A stretch of DNA of 64,000 nucleotides from the NCBI GenBank assembly GCA_047967505.1, contig CM106541.1; one strand, 5' to 3'. This document shows, in pieces, positions 40,926-50,692 of this stretch. Position 1 is the stretch's first letter, and each line of letters begins with the position of its first letter. Source of the DNA: Dipteris shenzhenensis (Eukaryota > Polypodiophyta > Polypodiopsida > Gleicheniales). The notes under the pieces are model-generated. The model was not told where the DNA came from. It was given only the letters and a program-made list of their open reading frames with translations, and ran no database searches. The position numbers and the translations under genes were made by a program.

Positions 40926-41800
40926 CATAGATTGTCACTGAAAGGCTTGACAAGAACAACTTCTAAGCATGGAAGTTTAGAATGACAAATTTCCTTAAGG
41001 GAAAAGGCTATTGGGAGTTCATTACTGGAGCTAAACAAGAACCAGTTATTCCTAACGTTCTTAATCAACAGGAGTTGCAGGCATTTAAAGGCTGGCATGA
41101 GAGAGCCAAAAAAGTTATGTACTGGCTGTCTTTTAGTATTTCAGATTCTATGATTGTGCATATGCAGGATGTAAGCACGCCGAAGGAGGCATGGGATACT
41201 TTAACAAAAATATATACCACAAATACACAAGCCAGGAAAATGCAGCTCAAGCAGGAGTTGCATAATGTGCAGAGAGAAAATATGACCATCAATGACTACC
41301 ACAAGAAGGTGAAGAAGATTGTAGATGCACTTGCTTCTATTGGGTCACCCGTGGAAGATGACGATTTAGTTTCTATGACATTGAATGGTCTAGGAAAGGA
41401 TTATGCACAATTCCAAACATCCGTTGCCGTCTGTGAGAATTTTCCTGATTTTGAGGAGTTGATTGCTCTTCAAAATCAGCAAAGAAATGGTGGTGCATCT
41501 TCTTTAGAAGGAACTTCAAAAGAAGCTATCTTCGACTGAAATGCTGGAAGAGGTAGAGGTAGAGCAGTCCGATTTGGAGGCCGTGCTAGAAATCAAAATA
41601 GGCAGCAAATTCAAGAAAATCAGTCCTATGGAGGAGGACGCGGTAACTTTAGAGGCAAGGGGAGCCAAAGGCATCGTGGTGGATGGCAGAGAGGCCAAAA
41701 TGCAAACAACAATGTTGAATGCTACTACTATGGTAAAATGGGTCATATGGTTAAAGATTGCTATAAAAAGAAGAATGACATCATGACTGAAAAATTGCAG
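40926..41800 (+). pseudogene. Copia 2 gag
   Basis: Coding can be followed from about 40930 (VTERLDKNNF, then a TAA at 40963, AWKFRM). The main frame 40982-41539 shows the copia gag core: MTNFLKGKGYWEFI, EAWDTLTKIYTTNTQARKMQLKQEL, YHKKVKKIVDALASIG, LNGLGKDYAQFQTSV. A TGA at 41537-41539 sits where CGA (Arg) of an RGRGRG-like region is expected. A zinc knuckle at 41720-41761 has its second Cys changed to Tyr (TAT for TGT), giving CX2YX4HX4C. Close to functional but disabled. Confidence 0.88.
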
Positions 41801-41879
41801 TAAGGCAATTGTGCATCCTCTAGTAGACAGGGTGATGAAAAAAATGAGCATCTGTTTATGGTGCAACACATGACCAATT

Positions 41880-42460
41880 CTGTGACAAGTGCAAAAGAAA
41901 GCAATGATGTATGGTATGTTGACTCAGGTGCATCAAACCACATGATAGGTCATGCAGAATGGATGCAGGATGCAAGAAAAATGGAAAGACTAGGATTTGT
42001 GGAGACAAGTAATGATACTGCACATCCTATCGTGTAGATTGGTAAAATTCCTTTGTCTATGCAGGATAGAAAAAAGAAATACCTGTCTGATGTATTTCAT
42101 GTCCCAAATATCACCAAGAACCTAGTTTTTGTTGGTCAAATGGTTGAGTAGGGCTTGCAGGTCAAATTTAATCCTCATGGATGCTTTGTTGAGGATATGA
42201 AAAATAAAGGTCGCTTGATAGCAAAAGGAAAGAAGAAGGGCAGGATGTTTATGTTGGATGCAGACATGCCTGAATTGAGTGCAACAATGTTTGCACATGG
42301 GACCGGTGTAGTTGTAGAGATTGATATCTAGCATAAATGCATTGGTCTAATGTACATCGACTTAAATTAATACAGGCCCAAAATATTATTGCAAGATTGC
42401 CTAAGTTCAAGGTTGTAGAAATGCATAAGGTATGTGAAGCCTGTCAATTTGGAAAATAGG
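41880..42460 (+). pseudogene. Copia 2 protease and pre-integrase
   Basis: WYVDSGASNHMIGHAEWM at about 41911-41965 is the intact retropepsin loop DSGA. DVFHVPNITKNLVFVGQM follows. TAG stops interrupt at about 42036 (IV*IGK) and 42150 (VE*GLQ), both at positions where Gln is expected. The pre-integrase zinc region near 42325-42435 (HKCIGLMYIDLN, CEACQFGK) has lost Trp and Gln codons to stops. Confidence 0.87.
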
Positions 42461-44475
42461 CAAGGAAACCATTTCCTAGACATGTTCAAGAGAGTAAGAG
42501 GCCATTGGAATTAATCCACTCTGATGTGTGGACTACAAAAACTGCATCTATTGGAGGCTGTCATTATTTTGTCACTTTTATTGATGACTACAGTATAAAA
42601 GTTTGGGTGTATTTTATGAAAAAGAAAAGTGAAGTGTTTGGGCATTTCAAAGCTTTTAATGCTATGGTTGAAAAAGAAACATGCCTGCAAATAAATTGCC
42701 TAAGGTCAGATGGAGGGGGAGAGTACCTCTCAAATGAGTTTGCAAGTTTCCTGCAGGAGCATGGCATAAAGCATCAATATTCATGTTGTCATACCCCACA
42801 GCAAAATGGATTTGCAGAAAGGAAAAACAAGCATATTGGAGAGATATCTCGTGCCATGCTCAATGAAAAAGACCTGCCAGATTATTATTGGACTGAAGGA
42901 GTTGCTACAGTAGTCTACATAATGAACAGGACTCCCACTGCAACAATACATGGCATGACGCCAGAGGAGAGGTATACTAGTAGGAAACCATATATTTCTC
43001 ATTTGAAAGTTTTTGGTTGCATTGCCTATGTTCATGTGCCAGATGAGTTGAGATCCAAGTTGGATCCAAAAGCTGAGACGTGCATCTTTATTGGTTATTC
43101 TCTGCAGCAGAAAGGGTATAGATGCTATAACCCTTCTACTTGTAAGTTTACAGTGAGCAGGGATGTTGTTTCTGATGAGCTGAGTAGTTGCTATCAACTA
43201 GTAAATGTGATTGATGATGTAGATGTACAAAATGGTAATGCTGCACAGAATTCACAGCAGCAATCACAAAATATTAGTGGACCTATAGTGTCCTCTAACA
43301 GTGGTTCACATACTTCGCCATGGATAGGCAGATTGAGACCAGGAGGATCTCCTCAAAGCAATGTAGATAGTGGTATACAAGTATCACAAAAAGGAAAAGA
43401 GAAAGTAGATCAGTCCATGGTTGATGTGAATGCAAGTCGCTCTTATGTGGATGGTGAATCCAATGGCTCAAAACAGAGCCTTGATGATGAGTTGGGTATT
43501 CCTTCTATTGTTACACCTGAAGTAAGGAAGACAAGGGATGTTTTGGAAGCACCTGGTAGTGAGCCTATTTTGCACAGGTCTACCAGAGCTAGGTATCCTA
43601 TAGATAGGCTAAAATATGATGGATTTATAGCCATTCATTATGCCTATATGGTCAAAGTGATACATGAACTAGAACCCACTTCGTTTGAGCAAGCCATGGG
43701 AAAAGAAAAATGGGAGAAAGCCATGGATGAAGAAATGGATGCCTTGGAAGCAAATGCTACATGGGAATTGGTGCCTTTGCCTAAAGACAAGAATGCAATT
43801 GGTTGCAAGTGGGTTTATAAGGTGAAGCAGAATGCAGATGGTTCTGTGAATAGATACAAGGCAAGATTAGTTGTCAAGGGGTATGCACAGACATATGGCA
43901 TTGATTATGAAGAAACATTCAGTCCAGTTGCAAGGATGGCAATTGCAAGAGCAGTCATTGCTATGGCTACATCAAAGGGATGGTCTTTACATCAGATGGA
44001 TGTAAAGAATGCTTTCTTGCATGGTGATTTGCAAGAAGAGGTCTATATGGAGCAACCACTAGGTTATGTTCATGCTGTTCATCCTGAGTTTGTTTGCAGG
44101 TTGAAGAAAGCCTTGTATGGCTTGAAGCAGGCACCCAGAGCATGGTCTGACAAGATAGGACGGTATCTTGTCACTATTGGCTTTCAGATTTCCAAGTTAG
44201 ATTTCTCACTTTATGTGAGAAAAATAGAGAAAGGCATTATGTTGCTTGTCATTTATGTTGATGATTTGATTATCACAGGTGATAGTGATGAAGATATCCT
44301 TCATGTGAAAATGCTATTGAAGCAGAAGGATTTGGGAGAGCTGCGTTACTTCTTGGGCATTGAGGTGATTAGATCCACAAGTGGGATATGGCTCTTGCAC
44401 AGGAAGTATGGATTGGACATGTTGTTCAAATATGGGATGACAGGTTGTAAGCCTATTTCAGTTCCTTTGGAGTAG
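42461..44475 (+). pseudogene. Copia 2 integrase and reverse transcriptase
   Basis: One long open frame following a TAG near 42457. Integrase core: LIHSDVWTT (D), FVTFIDDYSIKVWVYFMKKKSEV, CLRSDGGGEYLSNEF (D), HTPQQNGFAERKNKHI (E), then GMTPEERYTSRKPYISHLKVFGCIAYVHVP. A Ser/Gln-rich linker (about 43200-43560) follows. RT is from 43660: WEKAMDEEMDALEANATWELVPLP, CKWVYKVKQNADG, YARLVVKGYAQTYGIDYEETFSPVA-type region, HQMDVKNAFLHGDLQEEVYMEQP, LYGLKQAPRAW, and LLVIYVDDLIITGDS with the YVDD catalytic box at about 44255. All integrase and RT catalytic residues are kept. The stop at 44473-44475 (TAG) is within pol, at a probable Gln codon, so the polyprotein is truncated. Confidence 0.93.
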
Positions 44476-45190
44476 AATGTGAAGTTGAGTGCAGATGCAA
44501 GTGAGCTTATGGAAGACCCTACTATGTACAGATGCATAGTAGGAAGTGTGATTTATATGACTATTACCAAGCTAGATTTGAGCTATGCTGTTGGGTTGGT
44601 AAGTCAGTGTATGCAGGCTCCAAGGAAACTGCATTTGGATGCGGCTAGACGCATACTGAGATATGTGAAGTCCACATTGTAGTATGGACTATTTTATGAG
44701 ACTGGGGTTTAGATACAATTGCATGGATACACTAATGTTGATTCGGCTGGTAGTATTTCTGATAGACAATCTACCAGTGGATATGTGTTCTCTTTTGGGA
44801 GTGATGCAGTCACTTGGAGCAGCAAGAAATAGCCTACAGTTGCCTTGTCGAGCACAGAGGCTGAGTACAGGGGTGCAGCAATGGCTGCATGTGAGGTATC
44901 TTGGTTGCATAAGCTACTTTATGATATGCACTAGTCTACAAGGCCTGCTGTTATTTATTATGACAACATGAGCAGTATACACTTGGCAAATAACCCAGTC
45001 TATCATGCTAGAACAAAGAACATTGAGGTGCATTATCATTATGTGCGGGAGAAGGTCCTAGTAGGTCTTATTGATCTAGTTTATGTCAACACAGAGGATC
45101 AGGTAGTTGACATATTCACAAAGGCATTGGGTGTAGAGAAGCTGCGCAAGTTCAGAGACCTACTTGGTGTGCAGGAATTGGGATTGAGCT
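44476..45190 (+). pseudogene. Copia 2 RNase H
   Basis: Read mostly in one frame through TAG stops: MYRCIVGSVIYMTITKLDLSYAVG, YTNVDSAGSISDRQSTSGYVFSFGSDAVTW (D), PTVALSSTEAEYRGAAMAACE (E), VIYYDNMSSIHLANNPVYHARTKNIEVHYHYVREKV (D), and DQVVDIFTKALG at the end. Internal TAGs at about 44681, 44710, 44830 and 44935 all fall where Gln or Trp is expected. Known role: degrades the RNA of the cDNA hybrid. Confidence 0.9.
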
Positions 45191-45200
45191 CGAGGGGGAG
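45191..45200 (+). promoter_or_regulatory. Copia 2 polypurine tract
   Basis: CGAGGGGGAG directly before the right LTR. Confidence 0.9.
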
Positions 45201-45553
45201 TGTTGAGATATCGAGCTCCACTTGTGATATGCCAGGGTGACCGTTGTGCATTTATGTCACCGACTTGTTGGCTACAGATGCAGTTGGTACACCACCCATG
45301 AATAATAGCTGGATGATAGCTATCTTTATGTACTCTAGTTAGTGGCTCAGTTAGTGTGCCACCTTAGTTAGCTGAGTTTGGTTTGAGACCCGCATATAGG
45401 GTTCACCTATTCTTTTGTACTTAGAGTTCTTTTGGCTTTCACATCTAATAAGAGAAAAACTATTTTCAGCCTCCACCTTTGTGTATATTCCCCCATTGTG
45501 TATGTGAGAAAGCTGCAAGTGATACTCCTTCCTTCTGTCCCACTCTCTTCACA
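45201..45553 (+). repeat. Copia 2 right LTR
   Basis: 353 bp, TGTTGAGATATCG...CTTCACA, followed by CCTCC (45554-45558). Confidence 0.95.
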
Positions 45554-46154
45554 CCTCCTTGAATATATGTACGCTCCATCTTCCTTTCACATGCATCCCA
45601 CATTTGATGCGGTGCCCCATCGCTACCGATGGGATGCCAATCATCATGATCCAGATAATGCAGATGCTCCTCACAATTGGCCGTTAATCAATAGAAATTC
45701 TAAAATCAAATGGACAAGCCAAGAAACACTCATCAGAGCCTTAGACAGACATGCATCAATTATACAAAGCACTTATGACAAAACACTCAAGGAAAGTGCA
45801 AGATACAGTGAAGCCTTAGTACTCATCCTGAAGGTGTCCCTCACCATTGACGACCATTTGCTCAACCTCAGCTTCAATCCAAATCAACAGATAGATGCTC
45901 AAACAACAAGTTGCCTCTTTCAAAGGGCCATATCTCTTCAAGGGCATTACGTGTGTTTGTTTGAAGAAATGATTGACACTAGCTTCTTAAAAATTGAGCA
46001 AGCAATCTATGGTATTCGTGGATTACAAGGAAAAAATCGACAAGAAGCTCGCTCCATCTATCACTGCCGCTATCTTTACCATACTCATTGGGTAAAGACA
46101 ACCACATCACAACATTGTCTGAAGACCCAACCATAACCTAAGGATGGGTAATCA

Positions 46155-46170
46155 AATCGGTCCAGGGGAG
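46155..46170 (+). promoter_or_regulatory. Candidate polypurine tract of gypsy B2
   Basis: The sequence around AATCGGTCCAGGGGAG is followed by TTGTTAACGC, a plausible LTR start. It lies 16 bp after the stop of accessory ORF 2. Confidence 0.55.
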
Positions 46171-46402
46171 TTGTTAACGCTGTGGCAACAAGGGCTAGAA
46201 GTGCAGTCTAGGACAATAACTATGAGAGCATTGTGTGTGTAGAGTAGCGGTGAAGCTTCACTTGTAATATCTTGATCCTGAAAGATAGTATGATAAATCT
46301 TAAAGGATGAGGATAGCCAAAATCCTCTCTAGAAAAGATCCAATCATACTTGCAAAATTAGGATCTAGAGAGGGAAAGACTAAAAGCCTACATTTTCGAA
46401 GG

Positions 46403-46470
46403 TCCCTCCACTTTGTGTAGAGACCCAACAAAAGGTCCCCCCACTTTGTGTAGAGACCCAAAAGGTCCCC
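46403..46470. repeat. 34-bp direct repeat in candidate LTR
   Basis: AAGGTCCCTCCACTTTGTGTAGAGACCCA is followed by a near-identical AAAGGTCCCCCCACTTTGTGTAGAGACCCA. Confidence 0.85.
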
Positions 46471-46494
46471 CCCAAAAGTGGAGAGACCAACATG

Positions 46495-46502
46495 TATAAA
46501 TA
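46495..46502 (+). promoter_or_regulatory. TATA box in candidate LTR
   Basis: TATAAATA within ACATGTATAAATATCTC, located after the direct repeats. Suggests the LTR promoter. Confidence 0.6.
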
Positions 46503-46659
46503 TCTCTCAAATGGAATGAAGCTCCCACTCTTTGGGATTCAGTGTTCAAGCTCACTGTTCAAGCTCACTATTGTGTACATGCGATTGATTTCCATTGCGT
46601 CCATGCTCTCTTAAACTATCATGTTCTAGCATGCCCTTACCCTTATACTCTCTACCCTT

Positions 46660-46980
46660 GAACTCCTTCCTCCTCCTCCTTCCTCCCTCTTCCTTCCTCC
46701 TCCTCATCCTCCTCCCTTCCTCTCCTTCCTCCCTCCCTTGAACTCCCTCCTCCTCCTCCTCCCTTCTCCTCCATCTCCTCTTCCTCCCTCCCTTCTCCTC
46801 CCATCTCCTCCTTCCTCGCTCCCTTGAACTCGCTCACCATTCTCCAACTTCCTCCCTCCCTTGAACTCCCTCCTCCTCCTCCTCCCTTCTCCTCCATCTC
46901 CTCCTCCTCCCTTCTCCTCCTCCTCCTTCCTCCTCCTCCTCCCTTCTCCTCCTCCTCCTCCTTCCCTTCTCCTCAACCCT
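46660..46980. repeat. (CTCCTC)n pyrimidine-rich tract
   Basis: The + strand has CTCCTCCTCC and CCTCCCTTGAACTC units. The minus-strand Gly/Glu/Arg-rich frames (46652-46976) are translations of this tract, not genes. Confidence 0.88.
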
Positions 46981-47300
46981 TACTCCTCGAATCTGCGAAG
47001 GAGGCTAGCTCTCCACTCCTCAACCTTGGACTCCTCCTAAACCCTGCAACCCCCTCTAAACCCTAGAAATCCTAGTTAACTACCCGGTCCCCACTTCTAA
47101 CCCTGAAATCCCCTTCTAAACCCTTGAACTCCCCGTGGAGGCGAGAGCCTCCATTAGTCCATTATAATCAAGCCCTCTTTCTCATTCACGTACGCATGAG
47201 ATCTGATTTCCATGCTTTAGCCTACACCTCTCAATGGAATACGACCCGAGGACCTATGCTACACTTGTGAACACCTATGCTACAACGAGCAACAACACGA

Positions 47301-49189
47301 CTGTAGGTGACCAACACCCTCGGAACCTGCACTTGGGTAAAACAGAGACAACATGTCTGGCCCTTATTGCAATAAGGTTAACAGCCAATTAGGTTATAAC
47401 ATCCTATTAATGAGTCAATATTCTAATATTTACTAGATATGGGGTATACTATAGAAGAAGAAAAAGAGTGACTTGAAAGAAGCCATCATGGTGGTAGTGA
47501 AGAGTCTAGTAGTGTTTCAAACCTTAAAAATGATGAAGAAGAAGAGAATGTAAAGTAGAGACGATTTCATATATGTAAATTTTATTTTAGAACAAAGATA
47601 TCATTATGGTTTTTTCAATGATGTGTATGAATTTGCTAGATATCTTGTTTAAAACGTTTAATGGCAAATATTAAGACTAACTTGATGCTGTCTATATTAA
47701 ATAGTTAGTTTTGTATTGTAATGAAAAATATTAACTGACAAGATAGTGTATATGTACACCACCTCTCCTAGGGGAATCTTATCGTCTCATGTCGCTTGAT
47801 GAGAATAAAATATTATATCTTTCCTATCCCCGATCACTTTATTCAAAAACTTACACTTCCCCACGAAAGCACTTACTTTGTTTCATGCTTTCCTCTTCTT
47901 TCTACTTGTTCAAGAACTTTATTTCAAATCTTTCACTCCATTTATTAGTCATGATGAGAATGTTATAATTATATCAACAAGATTCCCAACCACTTTATTT
48001 AAAATCTTTCACATTCCCACAAAAACATATATTAATTGCATCAATCCTATCCCCAATCACTATATTCAAAATATTTCACATCCCTATGAAATCCCACACT
48101 TTCAGTCATCGCCTTCTCTTGTTTTTGCTTCCAAACCTTATAGTTATGCAATGCATTGCTTGCACTTACTTCCTCTCATCCCCTTCTTCTCTTTTTGCTT
48201 TCGTCTCACCTTATAGTTGTGCATTGCATTGCTTATCTTGCCATTGCAAAAAATCATTCTATCATTGATTAGAAAGCACAATTTCTTTTTCTTACCCTTG
48301 CAGATGGCTATAGCTCTTTTTGAAATAATGCCTCAAGTCAAGAAATCCATAATCACTAACTTAGATTGGGGTGCTAAGAACACAAGACATTGAGACAAGT
48401 GCAAAAGATAATGAGAACCATTGACACAGACATAGACACAAGAGCTTGTTATGCAGAGAGGGAGGAGGTCAAGAAAGTTAGAGAGAGGAAACAAAAAATA
48501 CAAAAAATGCATTCAATCATAGAAGAGATAGTAAATTTATCTACTAAGATGCCTTACAAAAGAGTTCATTTTATGGGCCATATCCAGCAAACCAAGTGCA
48601 AGTGATTAGGAAAAATAATTTGCTTTGAAAGAAAAAATCTCAAATTCTATGGTCCTTTTCTATTATTATAATTATATTGACAAACAAGTGAAGGAGGAAA
48701 TATAAAATTCCATTGCTTTTGAGATATAGAGTCATAATATGCATTGCCTCTGAGACAAAGAGTCATTATATGTGCATGTATTCTTGTAGCTATTGAAAGG
48801 CATTTATTAACACCATCAGTGCTTTGAGATTTGCGTAGCTAATTTTGATGTAATGAAAATCTTATGTTTCGTGTGTTTGAATTAGGAGGATCCTACCATC
48901 TATTGTAGTTTGTGGATCCAAAATCATGCAACGATCTCTCGGAACATCATGCAAGGAAGGCCACTCTTTGTCCCAATCCATGAGTACAACCCTCTGTAAT
49001 AACCCCCACTTGCCCTTTGTACTTATTTAAAAGCACCAAAAAACATATTCTCCCATTTATGAACTTAGTGAAATTGCACAAATTTTTTGATCCTCCATCT
49101 GATTGGATAGGTGCCCTTAGGGTAGTGCTAATACACAAAAAGCAAGGAAACAAACAAAAGAGACAAAGAGGTGATGCGGAAAAATAATG
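47301..49189. other. AT-rich region, no secure gene
   Basis: The longest open stretch is 48390-48605 (71 codons with a Lys/Glu-rich, coiled-coil-like middle: EREEVKKVRERKQKIQKMHSIIEEI), preceded by MAIALFEIMPQVKKSIITNLDW at 48303 in another frame. It has no recognised domain and is too short to call. The remainder shows no gene. Confidence 0.45.
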
Positions 49190-49590
49190 AAAAAAGGACC
49201 CAAAATATTGTAAGAATAGAATAAGGGAAGTGAAAGAAAGGTGGAGAAGGCAAGAAAACAATAACATAGGAATAATAGAACAAGGGATCCAAAAATTTAT
49301 GAGAATAGAAGAAGGGAAGTGAAAGAAAGGGGGAGAAGGAGAGCAAACAAAGGACCCCAAACAAATTGTAACAAAGGACCCAAAAAATTGTCAGAATAGA
49401 AGAAGGGAAGTGAAAGAAAGGGGAGAAGGAGAGTAAATAGTAGCATAGGAATAATAGAATAAGAGAGGTAAATGAAAATCTATACACAAGTGAAGGAAGG
49501 AAAATCTATACATGATGAAAATCTATACAAAGTGAAGGAGAGCAAATGACAATATAGGAATAGTAGAACAAGGGAGGAAGAGGAAATTCT
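49190..49590. repeat. Imperfect minisatellite, purine-rich
   Basis: AGAATAGAAGAAGGGAAGTGAAAGAAAGG followed by GGAGAAGGAGAG, and CATAGGAATAATAGAA, repeat about four times with insertions. The unit is about 95-100 bp. The minus-strand Phe/Ser/Leu-rich frames are shadows. Confidence 0.8.
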
Positions 49591-49969
49591 ACACAGATTC
49601 TTATGCAAAAGAACCTAATGCAAAGAAGGATGTGAAAAAAAAAAACTTTCCATCAATGCATAGAGAAACACCATGCTCACAAACCCTACACATCCACAAG
49701 CAAACAACAATGTCATGAGTTTCCAACAAAGCTCCAAAAATGACTACTTTTTGAATGGCACTACTAAAGTGCAAGCCTCTTCATTTAAAAGTTTTCCTAT
49801 CCACTATTCAATAATAAAGTTCAAACCCAAGTTCAAACCCCCTCTAGAATACATAGCTGAATACATAGCTATTGATTGAGTTTCCCACCAAGGTAACCAT
49901 AATAGTGACATGAAAAACACTTGGGGGAATCAAGCAATATGTGTGGTCTTGATAAGAGGATGAGATCTC
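49591..49969. other. No gene seen
   Basis: A small frame at 49673-49879 has no recognised features. GAATACATAGCT is duplicated in tandem at about 49849. Confidence 0.5.
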
Positions 49970-50589
49970 ATTTGCATATAAGAGCATATGTGGCATCATG
50001 TCCTCTCACAGTGAGAACTCACCTCCAAGTCTATCGATGAACTTTGTGATCTAATTGATGTAAAGCCCAAAAAGTATTGGTGATAAAGGGTATCTTTGTT
50101 TCACATCAATGTACCCTCAAATCCAATTCGTGATGCTGCTAAGGCACATATCATGCCTCTAACTTGCTCATATATCTCACCAACCCCCAAATTATGTCTC
50201 TTGGGATATGCAAATCTTGGGGCCTCCTAATCATATGTGCTGGATTGTGTCAAAGGCCTTTTGAAAATCTATGAAGTAGGCGTAGTTTGAGATGTTGATC
50301 TTGCATCATCAATGATGGCTTGCAAGATAAAAATGTGATCCAAAAATTTTTTGTTGCCTCCGAAACCCTCTCTGTCTAAATGCCAATTCTATGCAAACAT
50401 GTTGATCTCCCTCTCTCATATAGACCTATAGATCTTGGCCAGTATGTGACCGATCATAGTAGTGCAATAATTATTGGCACGTAAGGGGTCCCCAATCTTG
50501 TATCTTGCTAAAATGGTAGTGGTTCTCAAAGTAGGAGGAAATCCATGACATACGACATCATTAAATATTTGTGGTGACATGGGCAAGGA

Positions 50590-50692
50590 GTACATGCCAA
50601 GTCGTGCCTGACCTAGGCATTATAAAGTGACAGTGTGTCACTTTATAAAGTGACATAAAGGAGCACATGCCAAGTCGTGTTTGACCTAGGCC
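50590..50692. repeat. Direct repeat flanking a palindrome
   Basis: ACATGCCAAGTCGTG...TGACCTAGGC occurs at about 50591 and 50664. Between them lies a perfect inverted repeat (next entry). Confidence 0.8.
50620..50648. repeat. Perfect 13-bp inverted repeat, 3-nt loop
   Basis: TTATAAAGTGACA, GTG, TGTCACTTTATAA. It could form a hairpin or cruciform. Confidence 0.9.

Larger units (their letters stand above)
40045..45553 (+). mobile_element. Ty1/copia LTR retrotransposon 2, nested, complete structure
   Basis: 5509 bp with LTRs 40045-40397 and 45201-45553 (353 bp each), iMet-like PBS, gag, protease, integrase, RT, RNase H, PPT and a perfect 5-bp target duplication CCTCC. Coding is nearly intact: integrase plus RT still form one frame of over 650 codons. 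It inserted into accessory ORF 2 of gypsy B2, so it is younger than that element. The LTRs differ at roughly 20-25 positions by eye, mostly transitions. Confidence 0.95.
39759..46139 (+). pseudogene. Accessory ORF 2 of gypsy B2, interrupted by copia 2
   Basis: The ATG at 39759 begins MEDTINDSINELQELENPVC; the frame continues to 39911 and in a shifted frame to the insertion point at 40044. After the nested element the coding resumes at 45559. The reading frame crosses the pre-insertion site cleanly (NEKYLL | EYMYAPSS), showing that the two halves were once one ORF. The 3' half (to the stop at 46137-46139) includes RYRWDANHHDPDN, ETLIRALDRHASIIQ and a helical tail. No known domain recognised. 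It ends 16 bases before a candidate PPT, so it was the last ORF of the element. One stop and one shift occur upstream of the insertion. Confidence 0.5.
33334..47300 (+). mobile_element. Ty3/gypsy family B, copy 2 (plus strand), rearranged, with long 3' accessory coding region
   Basis: In order: short gag/protease remnant (33334-34050), acidic PR-RT linker (34050-34850), truncated RT (34851-35190), inverted RNase H (35195-35717), integrase lacking its N-terminal part (35718-36482), about 350 bp of spacer shared with B1, accessory ORF 1 (36837-39507), accessory ORF 2 (39759-46139, split by nested copia 2), then a candidate PPT and LTR. The right limit is approximate. The left LTR was not found. 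Confidence 0.72.
46171..47300 (+). repeat. Candidate 3' LTR of gypsy B2 (right end uncertain)
   Basis: The layout resembles an LTR: TGTTAACG start, a 34-bp tandem pair with GGTCCCTCCACTTTGTGTAGAGACCC (46403-46470), a TATA box, a transcription-start-like region, and a long (CTCCTC)n tract. No second copy was found in the window, so the boundaries rest on structure only. The right end is guessed near a CTACAACGAGCAACA string at about 47300. Confidence 0.45.

Noticed and set aside
46652-46976. Gly/Glu-rich minus-strand ORFs resembling a glycine-rich protein
   Set aside because: Translation of the (CTCCTC)n tract. Overlapping frames give similar low-complexity products.
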